NCBI GenBank assembly: GCA_963715255.1
Contig: CAVQRN010000006.1
Span: 124,001-188,000 of the forward strand
DNA length: 64,000 bases
Reading direction: 5' to 3'
Source: JAHEEL01 sp963715255
Lineage (GTDB): Bacteria; Actinomycetota; Acidimicrobiia; Spongiisociales; UBA5794
The notes below the pieces were generated by a model that worked only from the letters and a program-made list of their open reading frames with translations, did no database searches and was not told the origin of the DNA. The first letter of the stretch is position 1, and the number at the start of each line of letters is the position of its first letter. Positions 34,616 through 43,817 of this stretch are shown in pieces. The position numbers and the translations under genes are program-made.

Positions 34616-36492
34616 CAGTGCGCCTCCCTGGTAGCCGGTTCAGCAGCCCAGCCGACGACGCCCCACAGCGTCACGACAGCGCCGACTCCGAGGACTCCGA
34701 AGCCAATTGGACCCGACGAGACGAACACGAGCCCGGCACCCAGGGTCGCGATTCCGGCGGAGGCAACGATCGGGTAGAACGACGGCGACGGCATGTGGAT
34801 TCCGTGCTCTTCCACCACCACGTCCGGCTTGCCGGCCTGTTCCGCAGTGAGCTTGACCGAACGGCCCTCCTCGTCGACGCCGTACTTGCGGTACCAGAAG
34901 TCATCCAGGTGGTGTACCACCGGGATCTCATCGAAGTTGTGGACCGGCGGAGGCGACGTGGTCGACCACTCGAGGGTCCGACCGTCCCACGGGTCGTTGC
35001 CTGCCACCTTGCCGTTGCGGTAGCTGGCGATCAGGTTGTAGATGAAGAACAGGAATGACAGGGCGATCAGGAAGGCGCCGACCGTCGACATGAGATTCCA
35101 GACGTCCCATCCCATCCCATCGGCGTAGCGATAGGTCCGCCGCGGCATGCCGTCGAGTCCGAGGATGTGCTGCGGCGCGAACGTGAGGTTGAACCCGATG
35201 AACATGATCCAGAAGTTCCACTTCCCGATCGTCTCGCTCATCATCCGCCCGGTCCACTTGGGGAACCAGTAGTAGGCGCCCGCGACGTAGCCGAACACGG
35301 CGCCACCGAAGAGCACGTAGTGAAAGTGCGCCACGACGTAGTAGCTGTCGTGCTGCTGGGTGTTGGCGGGGACGATCGCGTGGGTGACACCGGAGATTCC
35401 TCCAATGAGGAACATCGCGATGAAACCGATCGTGAACAGCATCGGGGCCGAGAATGTGAGACGTCCCCCCCACATGGTGCCGATCCAGTTGAAGATCTTC
35501 ACACCCGTTGGGATCGCAATCAGCATGGTCGCGAGTCCGAATCCAGCTTCGGCCACCGGCCCCATACCGGCAGTGAACATGTGGTGTGCCCACACGCCGA
35601 AGCCGAGGAAACCGATCGCGATCCCCGAGAACACGACGAACGAGTACCCGAACAGGGGCTTGCGCGAGAACACGGGCAGGATCTCAGAGACGATGCCGAA
35701 CGCGGGCAGGATCAGCACGTAGACCTCGGGGTGTCCGAAGATCCAGAACAGGTGCTGCCACAGCAGCGGATCACCGGCCGCCTGCGCCTCGTAGAAGAGT
35801 CCGCCGAGGTTGCGGTCGATGAAGATCTGCCAGAGGCCGACGCCGATCACCGGGAGGCTGAAGATGAGCAGGAACGAGGAGACGACGGTCATCCAGACAA
35901 AGACCGGCATCCGCATCAGGGTCATCCCGGGGGCCCGCATCGTGAAGATGGTGGCAACGAAGTTGATCGATCCGGCGAGCGACGCAAATCCGAGGAGCTG
36001 GGCCCCGATCGAGTAGTAGTCCATCCGGACGTACTCCTGAATCTGCGTCGACAACGGGGCATACCCGACCCAGGCGCCGTCCGGCGACCCGCCGAGGAAG
36101 AACGACGAAGTCAGCAGGAGCACGCTGAAGAGGAAGAGCCAGTAGGCGAACACGTTCAGCCGCGGAAAAGCGACATCGCGGGCGCCGATCATCAGCGGAA
36201 TGAAGTAGTTCTGGAAGGCGGCGGCGATCGGCATGATGACGGCGAACACCATCGTGAGCCCGTGCATCGTGAAGAGCTGGTTGTAAGCGTCGGCCGACAA
36301 TACGGTCCCGTTGGGTGTCGCCAGTTGGGTGCGGATCAAGAGCGCCTCGAGGCCACCGACGATGAAGAACACGAGGGACGAGACCGCGTAAAGGATCCCG
36401 ATGCGCTTGTGGTCGATCGTCGTGATCCAACTCCACAGGCCCTTGGTCGAGGGTGTGTAGCCGAGATCCTCGTTCGATGCGGTCATCGTCAC
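34615..36492 (-). CDS. ctaD: Cytochrome c oxidase subunit I
   Basis: About 625 residues, 12 core helices plus two C-terminal ones. Heme a/a3 and CuB ligands lie in MHGLTMVFAVIMP, FGHPEVYVLILP (CuB His and the cross-linked Tyr) and VVAHFHYVLFGG, placing it with A-type heme-copper oxidases that reduce oxygen to water and pump protons. The GTG at 36492 has a GGGGAG ribosome site at 7 nt and is preferred; an ATG two codons later is possible, and the frame upstream would run into ctaC. Confidence 0.94.
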   Translation of the reverse strand: MTMTASNEDLGYTPSTKGLWSWITTIDHKRIGILYAVSSLVFFIVGGLEALLIRTQLATPNGTVLSADAYNQLFTMHGLTMVFAVIMPIAAAFQNYFIPLMIGARDVAFPRLNVFAYWLFLFSVLLLTSSFFLGGSPDGAWVGYAPLSTQIQEYVRMDYYSIGAQLLGFASLAGSINFVATIFTMRAPGMTLMRMPVFVWMTVVSSFLLIFSLPVIGVGLWQIFIDRNLGGLFYEAQAAGDPLLWQHLFWIFGHPEVYVLILPAFGIVSEILPVFSRKPLFGYSFVVFSGIAIGFLGFGVWAHHMFTAGMGPVAEAGFGLATMLIAIPTGVKIFNWIGTMWGGRLTFSAPMLFTIGFIAMFLIGGISGVTHAIVPANTQQHDSYYVVAHFHYVLFGGAVFGYVAGAYYWFPKWTGRMMSETIGKWNFWIMFIGFNLTFAPQHILGLDGMPRRTYRYADGMGWDVWNLMSTVGAFLIALSFLFFIYNLIASYRNGKVAGNDPWDGRTLEWSTTSPPPVHNFDEIPVVHHLDDFWYRKYGVDEEGRSVKLTAEQAGKPDVVVEEHGIHMPSPSFYPIVASAGIATLGAGLVFVSSGPIGFGVLGVGAVVTLWGVVGWAAEPATREAH

Positions 36493-36520
36493 GAGCCGTC
36501 TCCCCTGATGCTGTGTTCGG

Positions 36521-37645
36521 TCACTTCCATCCCTCCAACAGTGAGACAAGCTCGGCGATCTGCCGCTCATCGAGGCCATAGTCGGGCATGCCGAGAATTC
36601 GGCCGGCGCCGATGTCGTTGAACTCCGGCGTCATCGGCTTCACCGAGGCCGGATCCGCGATCCATTCCGCCAGGTGCTCGGCTGTGTTCTCTTCGATCCC
36701 GGCGCCGATGGTCGAGCGGCTACCGAAGTGTGTCAGGTCCGGACCCAGTGCCGCTCCGATGACCTCAGAGCTGCCGCCGGGACCCACGACGTTCGCCTGA
36801 TGGCAAGTCGTGCACAATTGGGTGAACGTCTCGTAGCCCGCAGCGGCCGGGTCGCTCGACGGTATCGGTGACGGTTCGAGCTGTGCAGCGGTCCATGTGT
36901 CGAAGGTGTCGTCCGAATCGACATACACGCGGAAGCGCATGTCGGCGTGGGCGAGTCCGCAGTACTCGGCACACTGGCCGGGAATCATCTGCCCTGCCAC
37001 GTCGGCATCCGGCGTGATCTTCAAGTATGTCTCGCGGCCGGGGACAACATCTCTCTTCCCGGAGAGGCTGGGAACCCAGAAGCTATGAATCACATCGACC
37101 GAAGTCATCTGGAGCTCGGTCGTCATGCCGGCCGGGATGTGCATCTCGTTCGCGGTCGTGAGCGGTCGTCCCTCACTGTCGATGATGTCGGGATAGCGGA
37201 ACTCCCACCACCACTGGTGGCCGATGACCTCGACCCGGAGGAAGTCGCCCTCAGCAGGACTCCGCAACTCGGAGAGTGTCACCATCGTCGGGACCGCGAC
37301 GAAGGCGAGTATCAGCGCAGGGACGATCGTCCACGCGATCTCGAGGCGCGTGTTCCCGTGGACCTGCTTCGGTTCATCTTCGTCGCCCGGCCTCTTCCTG
37401 AAGCGAACGATCGCGTAGACCAATGCTGTCTCAACGACAACGAAGACGGCGACGGAGATCCACAGCACGAGAGACCACAGTTGATCGATCTGCCCAGCCT
37501 CGACCGATCTCGGATTCAACGACGACTGAGGGAGGTCGCTCGAGCAGGACGCCGCAAACAGCGCGCCGAACACGAGGATCGGGATGGCGATGCGGAGCAT
37601 CGATCGACGGCGACGGGCGCCGTCGTTTGCAATGGACTGATTCAC
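36521..37645 (-). CDS. ctaC: Cytochrome c oxidase subunit II with fused cytochrome c domain
   Basis: About 374 residues from the GTG at 37645 (a downstream ATG at 37601 is possible). The basic N-terminus and LVFGALFAASCSS form a lipoprotein signal. Two helices follow, then the CuA domain with GHQWWWEFRYP, IHSFWVPSLSGKRD and the CuA ligands CAEYCGLAHADM. The C-terminus is a cytochrome c with CTTCHQANVVGPGG and a Met ligand, making this a caa3-type subunit II. First gene of the cta operon; divergent from the tauE-like gene. Confidence 0.94.
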   Translation of the reverse strand: MNQSIANDGARRRRSMLRIAIPILVFGALFAASCSSDLPQSSLNPRSVEAGQIDQLWSLVLWISVAVFVVVETALVYAIVRFRKRPGDEDEPKQVHGNTRLEIAWTIVPALILAFVAVPTMVTLSELRSPAEGDFLRVEVIGHQWWWEFRYPDIIDSEGRPLTTANEMHIPAGMTTELQMTSVDVIHSFWVPSLSGKRDVVPGRETYLKITPDADVAGQMIPGQCAEYCGLAHADMRFRVYVDSDDTFDTWTAAQLEPSPIPSSDPAAAGYETFTQLCTTCHQANVVGPGGSSEVIGAALGPDLTHFGSRSTIGAGIEENTAEHLAEWIADPASVKPMTPEFNDIGAGRILGMPDYGLDERQIAELVSLLEGWK

Positions 37646-38059
37646 GCGGTTCCCCAGGAAGACGAACGAAGTGGGCGGGATAGTAAACGACCCTGGCGCC
37701 CACTTCAATGGTCTTTCGACGAAGCGCGATAAATCAACCGGCTCGCCGGTTCGGGGTTCGGTAGCCCCGCGTGCCACCGGATGGGTCGCAACGTGCCGTC
37801 GAGACCGGTGCTCGCCACGATCCCCAGAGGATGCTGTGAAGCAATCCTAGGTGGCGCCTCATCGGGTCTCATTACCCCGCTCTCGGCCAAGCCGCTTGAG
37901 GCATCGGTTTGCTATTCCTGCGCTTCTCATCCTGCGGCTCTGCTATCTCTGATCCACCGGATATCCACTCGCACCGATCTTCCAACAACATCCCGGCCAT
38001 TGAGGGGCTATCGCACCGGGAGTCCACGGGATCGTCAACCACACCTATCGTTCAAGGAC
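37646..38059. other. Divergent intergenic region, ctaC / TauE-like gene
   Basis: 414 bp. Apart from the TATCGT box next to 38060 I see no RNA element, repeat or supported gene. An open frame on the plus strand runs through it into the TauE-like gene, but the upstream part shows no protein-like pattern. It must hold the cta operon promoter; I could not place a confident box for it. Confidence 0.5.
38046..38051 (+). promoter_or_regulatory. Probable -10 box (TATCGT), leaderless start
   Basis: TATCGT ends 8 nt before the ATG at 38060 and selects that start. Confidence 0.45.
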
Positions 38060-38776
38060 ATGTCAGCCGCTGCACTGATCACCGCTCTGGTCGTGACCTT
38101 CGTCGCCGCAGCGATCCAGGGTGTGGTGGGTATGGGTTTCGCGATGGTGTCGGTGCCGATTCTCGCGCTCATCGACCCGTCCCTGGCACCCGTCCCGCAG
38201 CTGTTGATCACGCTCCCGCTGACGGTCTCGATGGCATGGCGCGAACGTCGTCACATCCAACTGTCCGGTGTCGGGTGGATCATCGGTGGACGGATTCCGG
38301 GGGCGGCCATCGGTGTTGGGCTCCTCGCTGTTGCGACCCAGCAGACCCTCGATATCGCGATTGCGTTGATCGTGCTCGGAGCGGTTGCCATCATCGCGTC
38401 GGGCTTCCACGTGAAGCGAACGCCGTTCTCGGAGTTCGGTGCCGGGTTGGCCTCCGGGGTCTCCGGTCTCGTCGCCTCGATTGGCGGCCCTCCCTTGGCG
38501 CTCCTCTACACGAGAGACGACGGCCCGACCGTGCGGTCCAATCTTGCGATGATCTTCACGATCGGCCTCGTGATCACAATCTCGGCGCGGGCATTGACGG
38601 GGAACATCACGCTGTCTGATATTCGTGTCGCAGCGGTCCTGTTTCCGGCGCTCGCAGCCGGCTACGTGGCGAGCTACCGCTTCAAGAATCGGGTCTCACA
38701 GCCGATCGTTCGCAATGCCATCCTCGTGCTCTCGCTCCTCGGCGCCGTCGGACTGATCATCCGGGCGATTTCGTAG
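38060..38776 (+). CDS. TauE/SafE (TSUP) family permease
   Basis: 238 residues, eight predicted helices in two inverted halves. The first half has GVVGMGFAMVSVPILALI and the second SGVSGLVASIGGPPLALLY, the paired motif of the TSUP family, which exports or imports small anions such as sulfite, sulfoacetate or thiosulfate. The substrate cannot be predicted from context. It is convergent with the XRE-type regulator gene, whose stop lies 17 nt away. Confidence 0.85.
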   Translation: MSAAALITALVVTFVAAAIQGVVGMGFAMVSVPILALIDPSLAPVPQLLITLPLTVSMAWRERRHIQLSGVGWIIGGRIPGAAIGVGLLAVATQQTLDIAIALIVLGAVAIIASGFHVKRTPFSEFGAGLASGVSGLVASIGGPPLALLYTRDDGPTVRSNLAMIFTIGLVITISARALTGNITLSDIRVAAVLFPALAAGYVASYRFKNRVSQPIVRNAILVLSLLGAVGLIIRAIS

Positions 38777-38792
38777 AGAACCTCGGATTGGA

Positions 38793-39296
38793 TCAGGCGC
38801 TCTCCTCCCACAGCGACTCCCACACGTCGCCGAAGGCACTGAGGAATCCACCGAGTGCCCAGATCAGCACCCACGCCAGTACCAGGAGAACGACCACGGT
38901 GAGCGCGGCGCGCAGATAACCAAGCCACGGCTTCTCCGGATCTCGCAGCGAGACCAGCCATCCGCTGGTTCCATCCGAGGCCGGAGCGGCCTGCCGAGTT
39001 GTGTATGTCGCTGAAGCCGACGTAGCCCGCGTTGCGTCCGACGGCTCGCCCGAACGCGGAGGAGCCGGAACGAGGGGCAAGGAAGCGGCGACCAATGCCG
39101 CCGTCTCGGCTTCGTCAAGATTGAGAACGGCAACGAGTTCTTGGACGACGGTTTCGGTCGGTACACCCTGATCACGTTCCCAGCGGCGGACCGAAGCGGT
39201 CGACCGTTCGACCGCGGCGGCGAGCTGACCCATCGACATCCCCTTGGCGAGTCTGGCCTCACGCACGGTCTGTCCGAGGGTTCTGCGGTCACTCAT
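38793..39296 (-). CDS. Membrane-anchored XRE-type DNA-binding protein
   Basis: 167 residues. The N-terminal helix-turn-helix (TLGQTVREARLAKGMSMGQL, then SVRRWERDQGVP) occupies about residues 4-60; a low-complexity linker follows; a helix at about 127-148 (AALTVVVLLVLAWVLIWALG) and a short acidic C-terminus complete it. The layout recalls RodZ-like proteins, but the roughly 15-residue outside tail is far shorter than that of RodZ. Could be a membrane-tethered regulator. ATG start at leaderless spacing behind TATCCT. Confidence 0.75.
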   Translation of the reverse strand: MSDRRTLGQTVREARLAKGMSMGQLAAAVERSTASVRRWERDQGVPTETVVQELVAVLNLDEAETAALVAASLPLVPAPPRSGEPSDATRATSASATYTTRQAAPASDGTSGWLVSLRDPEKPWLGYLRAALTVVVLLVLAWVLIWALGGFLSAFGDVWESLWEESA

Positions 39297-39302
39297 AGGG
39301 AC

Positions 39303-39308
39303 AGGATA
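39303..39308 (-). promoter_or_regulatory. Probable -10 box (TATCCT), leaderless start of XRE gene
   Basis: On the minus strand TATCCT ends 6 nt before the ATG at 39296, with no ribosome site between. Confidence 0.5.
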
Positions 39309-39386
39309 TCCACAGACCGGGGTTCCGCTCGGTCTTGCGCGTGTTCGACTCGCTATCGTTGGGTTCCAAGCGATCCTGGAGGCAGC

Positions 39387-41169
<1,783 letters not shown>

Positions 41170-41172
<3 letters not shown>

Positions 41173-41278
41173 TTGCGTAGCCGAGTAGCAAAGGAAGTCC
41201 GGCGTCGGCCCCCATGGCCGCGCTTCGATCGCTTGGGGGAAGAGTTCGGCTACTCAGCTACTCCGCTGCTGATCATCA
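41170..41278. repeat. Inverted pair of octamer-type repeats between convergent genes
   Basis: GTAGCCGAGTAGC at 41176-41189 and its inverted relative GGCTACTCAGCTACTCCGC at 41248-41266 bracket 60 bp of unique DNA between the acyl-CoA synthetase stop and the minus-strand gene that ends at 41276. The two arms could fold into a long stem. Confidence 0.7.
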
Positions 41279-41941
41279 CGGCAGCCAGGGGTCCACAATG
41301 ATTGGGACGCCGAGGCTCGCTGAAGCTTCTGCGATCGATATCCACGACTCGTCGGCGCAGTCTTCACATGCTGCCCACAGTTCGAATGTCGTTCTGCTCA
41401 GCGGGCGACCGTGTACGAATCCGTGGGCCCCTCGTTTTGCACACCGCATGCAGTACTCCCTGACCGACACCCCGATCAGTGACGTCGAAGCAACCCGGCG
41501 ACAGCGCGGTTCTTGGACACTCGGTGGCCTCCACTCCACGGCGCACAGCACGGAGACGGGCATGATCGACGCGCCGATTCCGCAGGACAGGTCGCGGTCG
41601 AGCTTCGTTCGCGAGTCCCAGACGCGCAGACCGCATTTGCAGTCCTGAAGATGGCCGGGCTGGAACGGATCGCCCCCCATGTGACAGAAGGCCACGCCGG
41701 TGACTGACCACAGATCGGCGGCTTCGTCGGAGTACAACGCAGCAACATGGACGGCGCCGTCGGCGTCGGCGGCGAGTCGGGACCGCTTCCACCCACGAGG
41801 AGATCCGGTCGGAATAACGTCGGGGTAACCGTCCGGCCACGGTGGGGGCAACCCACCGGTCGTCGATCCTGCGACGGGCGTCACGTTGAACCACCCCACC
41901 CCACGCGCCTCCGCCTCACTCCCCGGTCGATATCCCACCAA
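41276..41941 (-). CDS. Cys-rich protein of unknown function
   Basis: 221 residues if the TTG at 41941 is used; the next codon is a GTG and neither has a clear ribosome site, so the start is uncertain. The sequence has a plausible amino acid make-up (GGLPPPWPDGYPDVIPTG, AALYSDEAADLWSVTGVAF) and several Cys pairs: DCKCG, YCMRCAKRG and CEDC, which could hold one or two zinc ions. No membrane helix. I recognise no family. Its role is unknown. Confidence 0.55.
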   Translation of the reverse strand: MVGYRPGSEAEARGVGWFNVTPVAGSTTGGLPPPWPDGYPDVIPTGSPRGWKRSRLAADADGAVHVAALYSDEAADLWSVTGVAFCHMGGDPFQPGHLQDCKCGLRVWDSRTKLDRDLSCGIGASIMPVSVLCAVEWRPPSVQEPRCRRVASTSLIGVSVREYCMRCAKRGAHGFVHGRPLSRTTFELWAACEDCADESWISIAEASASLGVPIIVDPWLP

Positions 41942-42226
41942 GAGTCGGATCGCATCCGGACATCGTATCGACCGTCCGTACCGATCGGCAGAGACAAACG
42001 GCCCGACACGTCGCGAGGCACTGAGTTTTCGTGAGCTGAAGCGAGAGACTCAGCGGATCGGTCGGATGAGGCGGTGGTCAAGCGACGTTCGTCGGTCCCC
42101 TCGAAGAAGGTGCGGACCGGCTCGGAGTCTGATTTGCTGCCCAGCGGGTGCTCGCGTTCTGTCCCCTCGACCGGAAGACGGGGGCCGCGGAGGAGCGCCG
42201 GCGAATCCGCGGTCCCGCACTGCGCC
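41942..42226. other. Intergenic region leading into the inverted repeat
   Basis: 285 bp without a supported gene. From about 42155 it includes a partial, diverged echo of the following repeat (TGTCCCCTCGACCGGAAGAC compared with the CCCCCCGACCGGAGG segment near 42280), suggesting repeated insertion or duplication here. Confidence 0.4.
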
Positions 42227-42607
42227 TGAATCCACGGTTGGTGTCGTGGGGGAGACCACGCTTCTCCTGTCCCCCCGACCGGAGGGCGGGGGGAAGCGAG
42301 GAGCTTGCGACGAGCAGGGGGGCCACCGGCGAGTTCGCACCGGCGCATCCGCATCCGACCGTGATGAGGCCACAACGGCCCCCTCTGGCCTGCCGGCCAT
42401 CTCCCCCACTGCGTGGGAGAGAGTGTCAGAAAGCCCCGCTCACACCTTCACCCGGATCGTGACCATCGGCAACACCTCGAAACCCGGCCCCACCATGAGA
42501 CCCCGCCAGTGCATCCCACCACGAATCGCGGATCCAGGCTGCGTGGGGGGACGGCCCATGGCGAGCACTCCGCGGCCCTATCCGCTGAACCTCTGAGTAC
42601 CGGTACC
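42227..42607 (+). repeat. Long non-coding repeat, copy A of an inverted pair
   Basis: About 380 bp that match, with scattered differences, the reverse complement of 47693-48100. Shared blocks include AATCCACGGTTGGTG, CACCGGCG and ATCCGACCGTGATGAGGCC, GGCCTGCCGGCCATCTCCCC, CACCTTCACCCGGATCGTGA and CCCTATCCGCTGA. It contains a hairpin (CTCCCCCACTGCGTGGGAGAG, 42401-42421). Open frames through it differ between copies, so it is not a gene. With copy B it brackets tRNA-Sec, a CBS gene and the livHMGF genes. Confidence 0.85.
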
Positions 42608-42622
42608 CACCACCCGGTACTC

Positions 42623-43059
42623 AGAACAACAGCGGGCGAGATCACGAGGCAGAAACTGCCACGATCCACGGAGCAAGGTCGAGGCCGGGGAGGACTCGAC
42701 CGAAGCAAAACTCACCGCTGGCGGAGATGCAGGGAATCGAACCTTCTCCACTCGCCGAAGCCACACCCGGACACACCCACAGAACAACAGCGGGCGAGAT
42801 CACGAGGCAGAAACTGTCACGATCCACGGAGCAAGGTCGAGGCCGGGGAGGACTCGACCGAAGCAAAACTCACCGCTGGCGGAGATGCAGGGAATCGAAC
42901 CTTCTCCACTCGCCGAAGCCACACCCGGACACACCCACAGAACAACAGCGGGCGAGATCACGAGGCAGACACTGCCACGATCCACGGAGCAAGGTCGAGG
43001 CCGGGGAGGACTCGACCGAAGCAAAACTCACCGCTGGCGGAGATGCAGGGAATCGAACC
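42623..43059. repeat. Three 158-bp direct repeats built on the tRNA-Sec 3' end
   Basis: Units start at 42623, 42781 and 42939 (exact 158 bp spacing) and are nearly identical, with isolated base changes. Each unit ends in a 25-nt piece of the tRNA-Sec gene 3' end (TGGCGGAGATGCAGGGAATC plus GAACC on the plus strand) at 42719-42743, 42877-42901 and 43035-43059; only the last belongs to a whole tRNA. The remaining 133 bp equal the DNA downstream of the tRNA, including GGTCGAG...CTCGACC, a 7 bp inverted repeat on the minus strand. The array could come from slippage or from repeated integration at an attachment site in the tRNA. Confidence 0.92.
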
Positions 43060-43129
43060 CCTCGGGCCGCAATGCAACCCGACACCGGTGTTGAAGACCG
43101 GGGAACCCACCAGGCGTCCGGACACCTCC
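43035..43129 (-). tRNA. selC: tRNA-Sec (anticodon UCA)
   Basis: 95 nt with encoded CCA. The acceptor stem has 8 bp (GGAGGTGT with GCATCTCC), then the discriminator G and CCA. The anticodon arm is CCGGT-CTTCAAC-ACCGG, 5 bp with a seven-base loop carrying TCA. A long extra arm follows (TCGGG ... CCCGA with about 11 nt between), then a T arm with GTTCGAT loop. The 8 bp acceptor, long extra arm, UCA anticodon and length are the diagnostic set for selenocysteine tRNA; a suppressor of an ordinary tRNA would not have them. It is charged with Ser and converted by SelA in bacteria; selA and selB are not in the window. It works with the Sec codon in selD at 60.7 kb. Confidence 0.96.
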
Positions 43130-43223
43130 GGGGATGAACTTACCGGAACGAGCGGCGCTCGGTATCCGGACGGTCATGCATGATCCGGAGGGCATTGGAT
43201 TCTGGCTTCACTTGCCCGCCGAG

Positions 43224-43276
43224 TCGTTCCGCGGGCTGGCTGCGCCGCATACGGGGACTGCAACCCTGGGTACGCG
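43224..43276 (-). repeat. CCCAGGG dispersed 3' element (minus strand)
   Basis: GCGTACCCAGGGTTGCAGTC, CCGTATGCGG, then CCCGCGGAACG on the minus strand, starting directly after the stop of the CBS gene (43279) in its sense orientation and lying between that gene and tRNA-Sec. Confidence 0.85.
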
Positions 43277-43278
43277 TT

Positions 43279-43713
43279 CTAGGTGGTGATGTAGCGTTCG
43301 AGTTGGGTGATCATGTCATGCTGCTGGGCGATCATCGCCTTCACCACGTCGCCAATCGAGATCACTCCTGCGAGCCGACCGTCGTCGTCCAAGACCGGGA
43401 GGTGTCGAATCCGGTGCTCGGTCATCAACTCCATGCACTCGGCGACGGTCGACGCAGAACCGACCGTTCGGATCTCGGCCGTCATGATCTCCGAAACCCG
43501 GGTCTCCTTCGAGCCGCGCTCGAGGAGTTCCACGTTCCTCGCGTAGTCGCGCTCTGACAGGATCCCGACCAGGTCGTCTCCGTCAAGCACCAGGACCGCT
43601 CCGATGTTGAGCTCAGCCATCGTCTCGAGCGCGTCGAAGACCGTGTCGTCGGGAGCGACCGACCACACGTCCGAACCCTTGACGTCAAGAATCCCGGTAA
43701 CCATCCGCTGCAT
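43279..43713 (-). CDS. Two-CBS-domain protein
   Basis: 144 residues, ATG at 43713 with a GAAGGAG ribosome site (the frame is open farther upstream, but without a ribosome site). CBS 1 spans about residues 14-65 (SVAPDDTVFDALETMAELNI to VGILSERDYARNV) and CBS 2 about 80-130 (GSASTVAECMELMTEHRI to AGVISIGDVVKAMI). It belongs to the CBS-pair group with this SERDYAR signature, proposed to bind nucleotides such as NADH or AMP. Divergent from livH with about 105 bp between. Confidence 0.9.
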   Translation of the reverse strand: MQRMVTGILDVKGSDVWSVAPDDTVFDALETMAELNIGAVLVLDGDDLVGILSERDYARNVELLERGSKETRVSEIMTAEIRTVGSASTVAECMELMTEHRIRHLPVLDDDGRLAGVISIGDVVKAMIAQQHDMITQLERYITT

Positions 43714-43777
43714 ATCGTCTCCTTCTCTTCCCAACGAACCTAGTCGAGGACCGCCGACCGCGCTGGATCTATCGATT

Positions 43778-43808
43778 TTGACATGGCAACTGCGAACACC
43801 CCTACACT
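43778..43808 (+). promoter_or_regulatory. Promoter of livH (TTGACA - 19 nt - TACACT)
   Basis: A consensus -35 box TTGACA (43778-43783), a 19 nt spacer and TACACT (43803-43808), which ends 9 nt before the GTG at 43818. No ribosome site is present, again predicting a leaderless or nearly leaderless mRNA. Confidence 0.6.
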
Positions 43809-43817
43809 CGACCAATC

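Noticed and set aside
35167..36621. A long plus-strand open frame (484 codons) opposite ctaD
   Set aside because: Shadow of cytochrome oxidase subunit I; Glu/Asp/His/Arg-rich composition is an effect of the opposite strand's codon bias.
42623..43059. CRISPR array
   Set aside because: The repeats are contiguous 158-bp units with no unique spacers, and no cas genes are near.
42413..43183. Open frames with internal repeats across the tRNA-Sec region
   Set aside because: They are translations of the 158-bp repeats and of the tRNA gene itself; the repetition is at DNA level and all frames show it.
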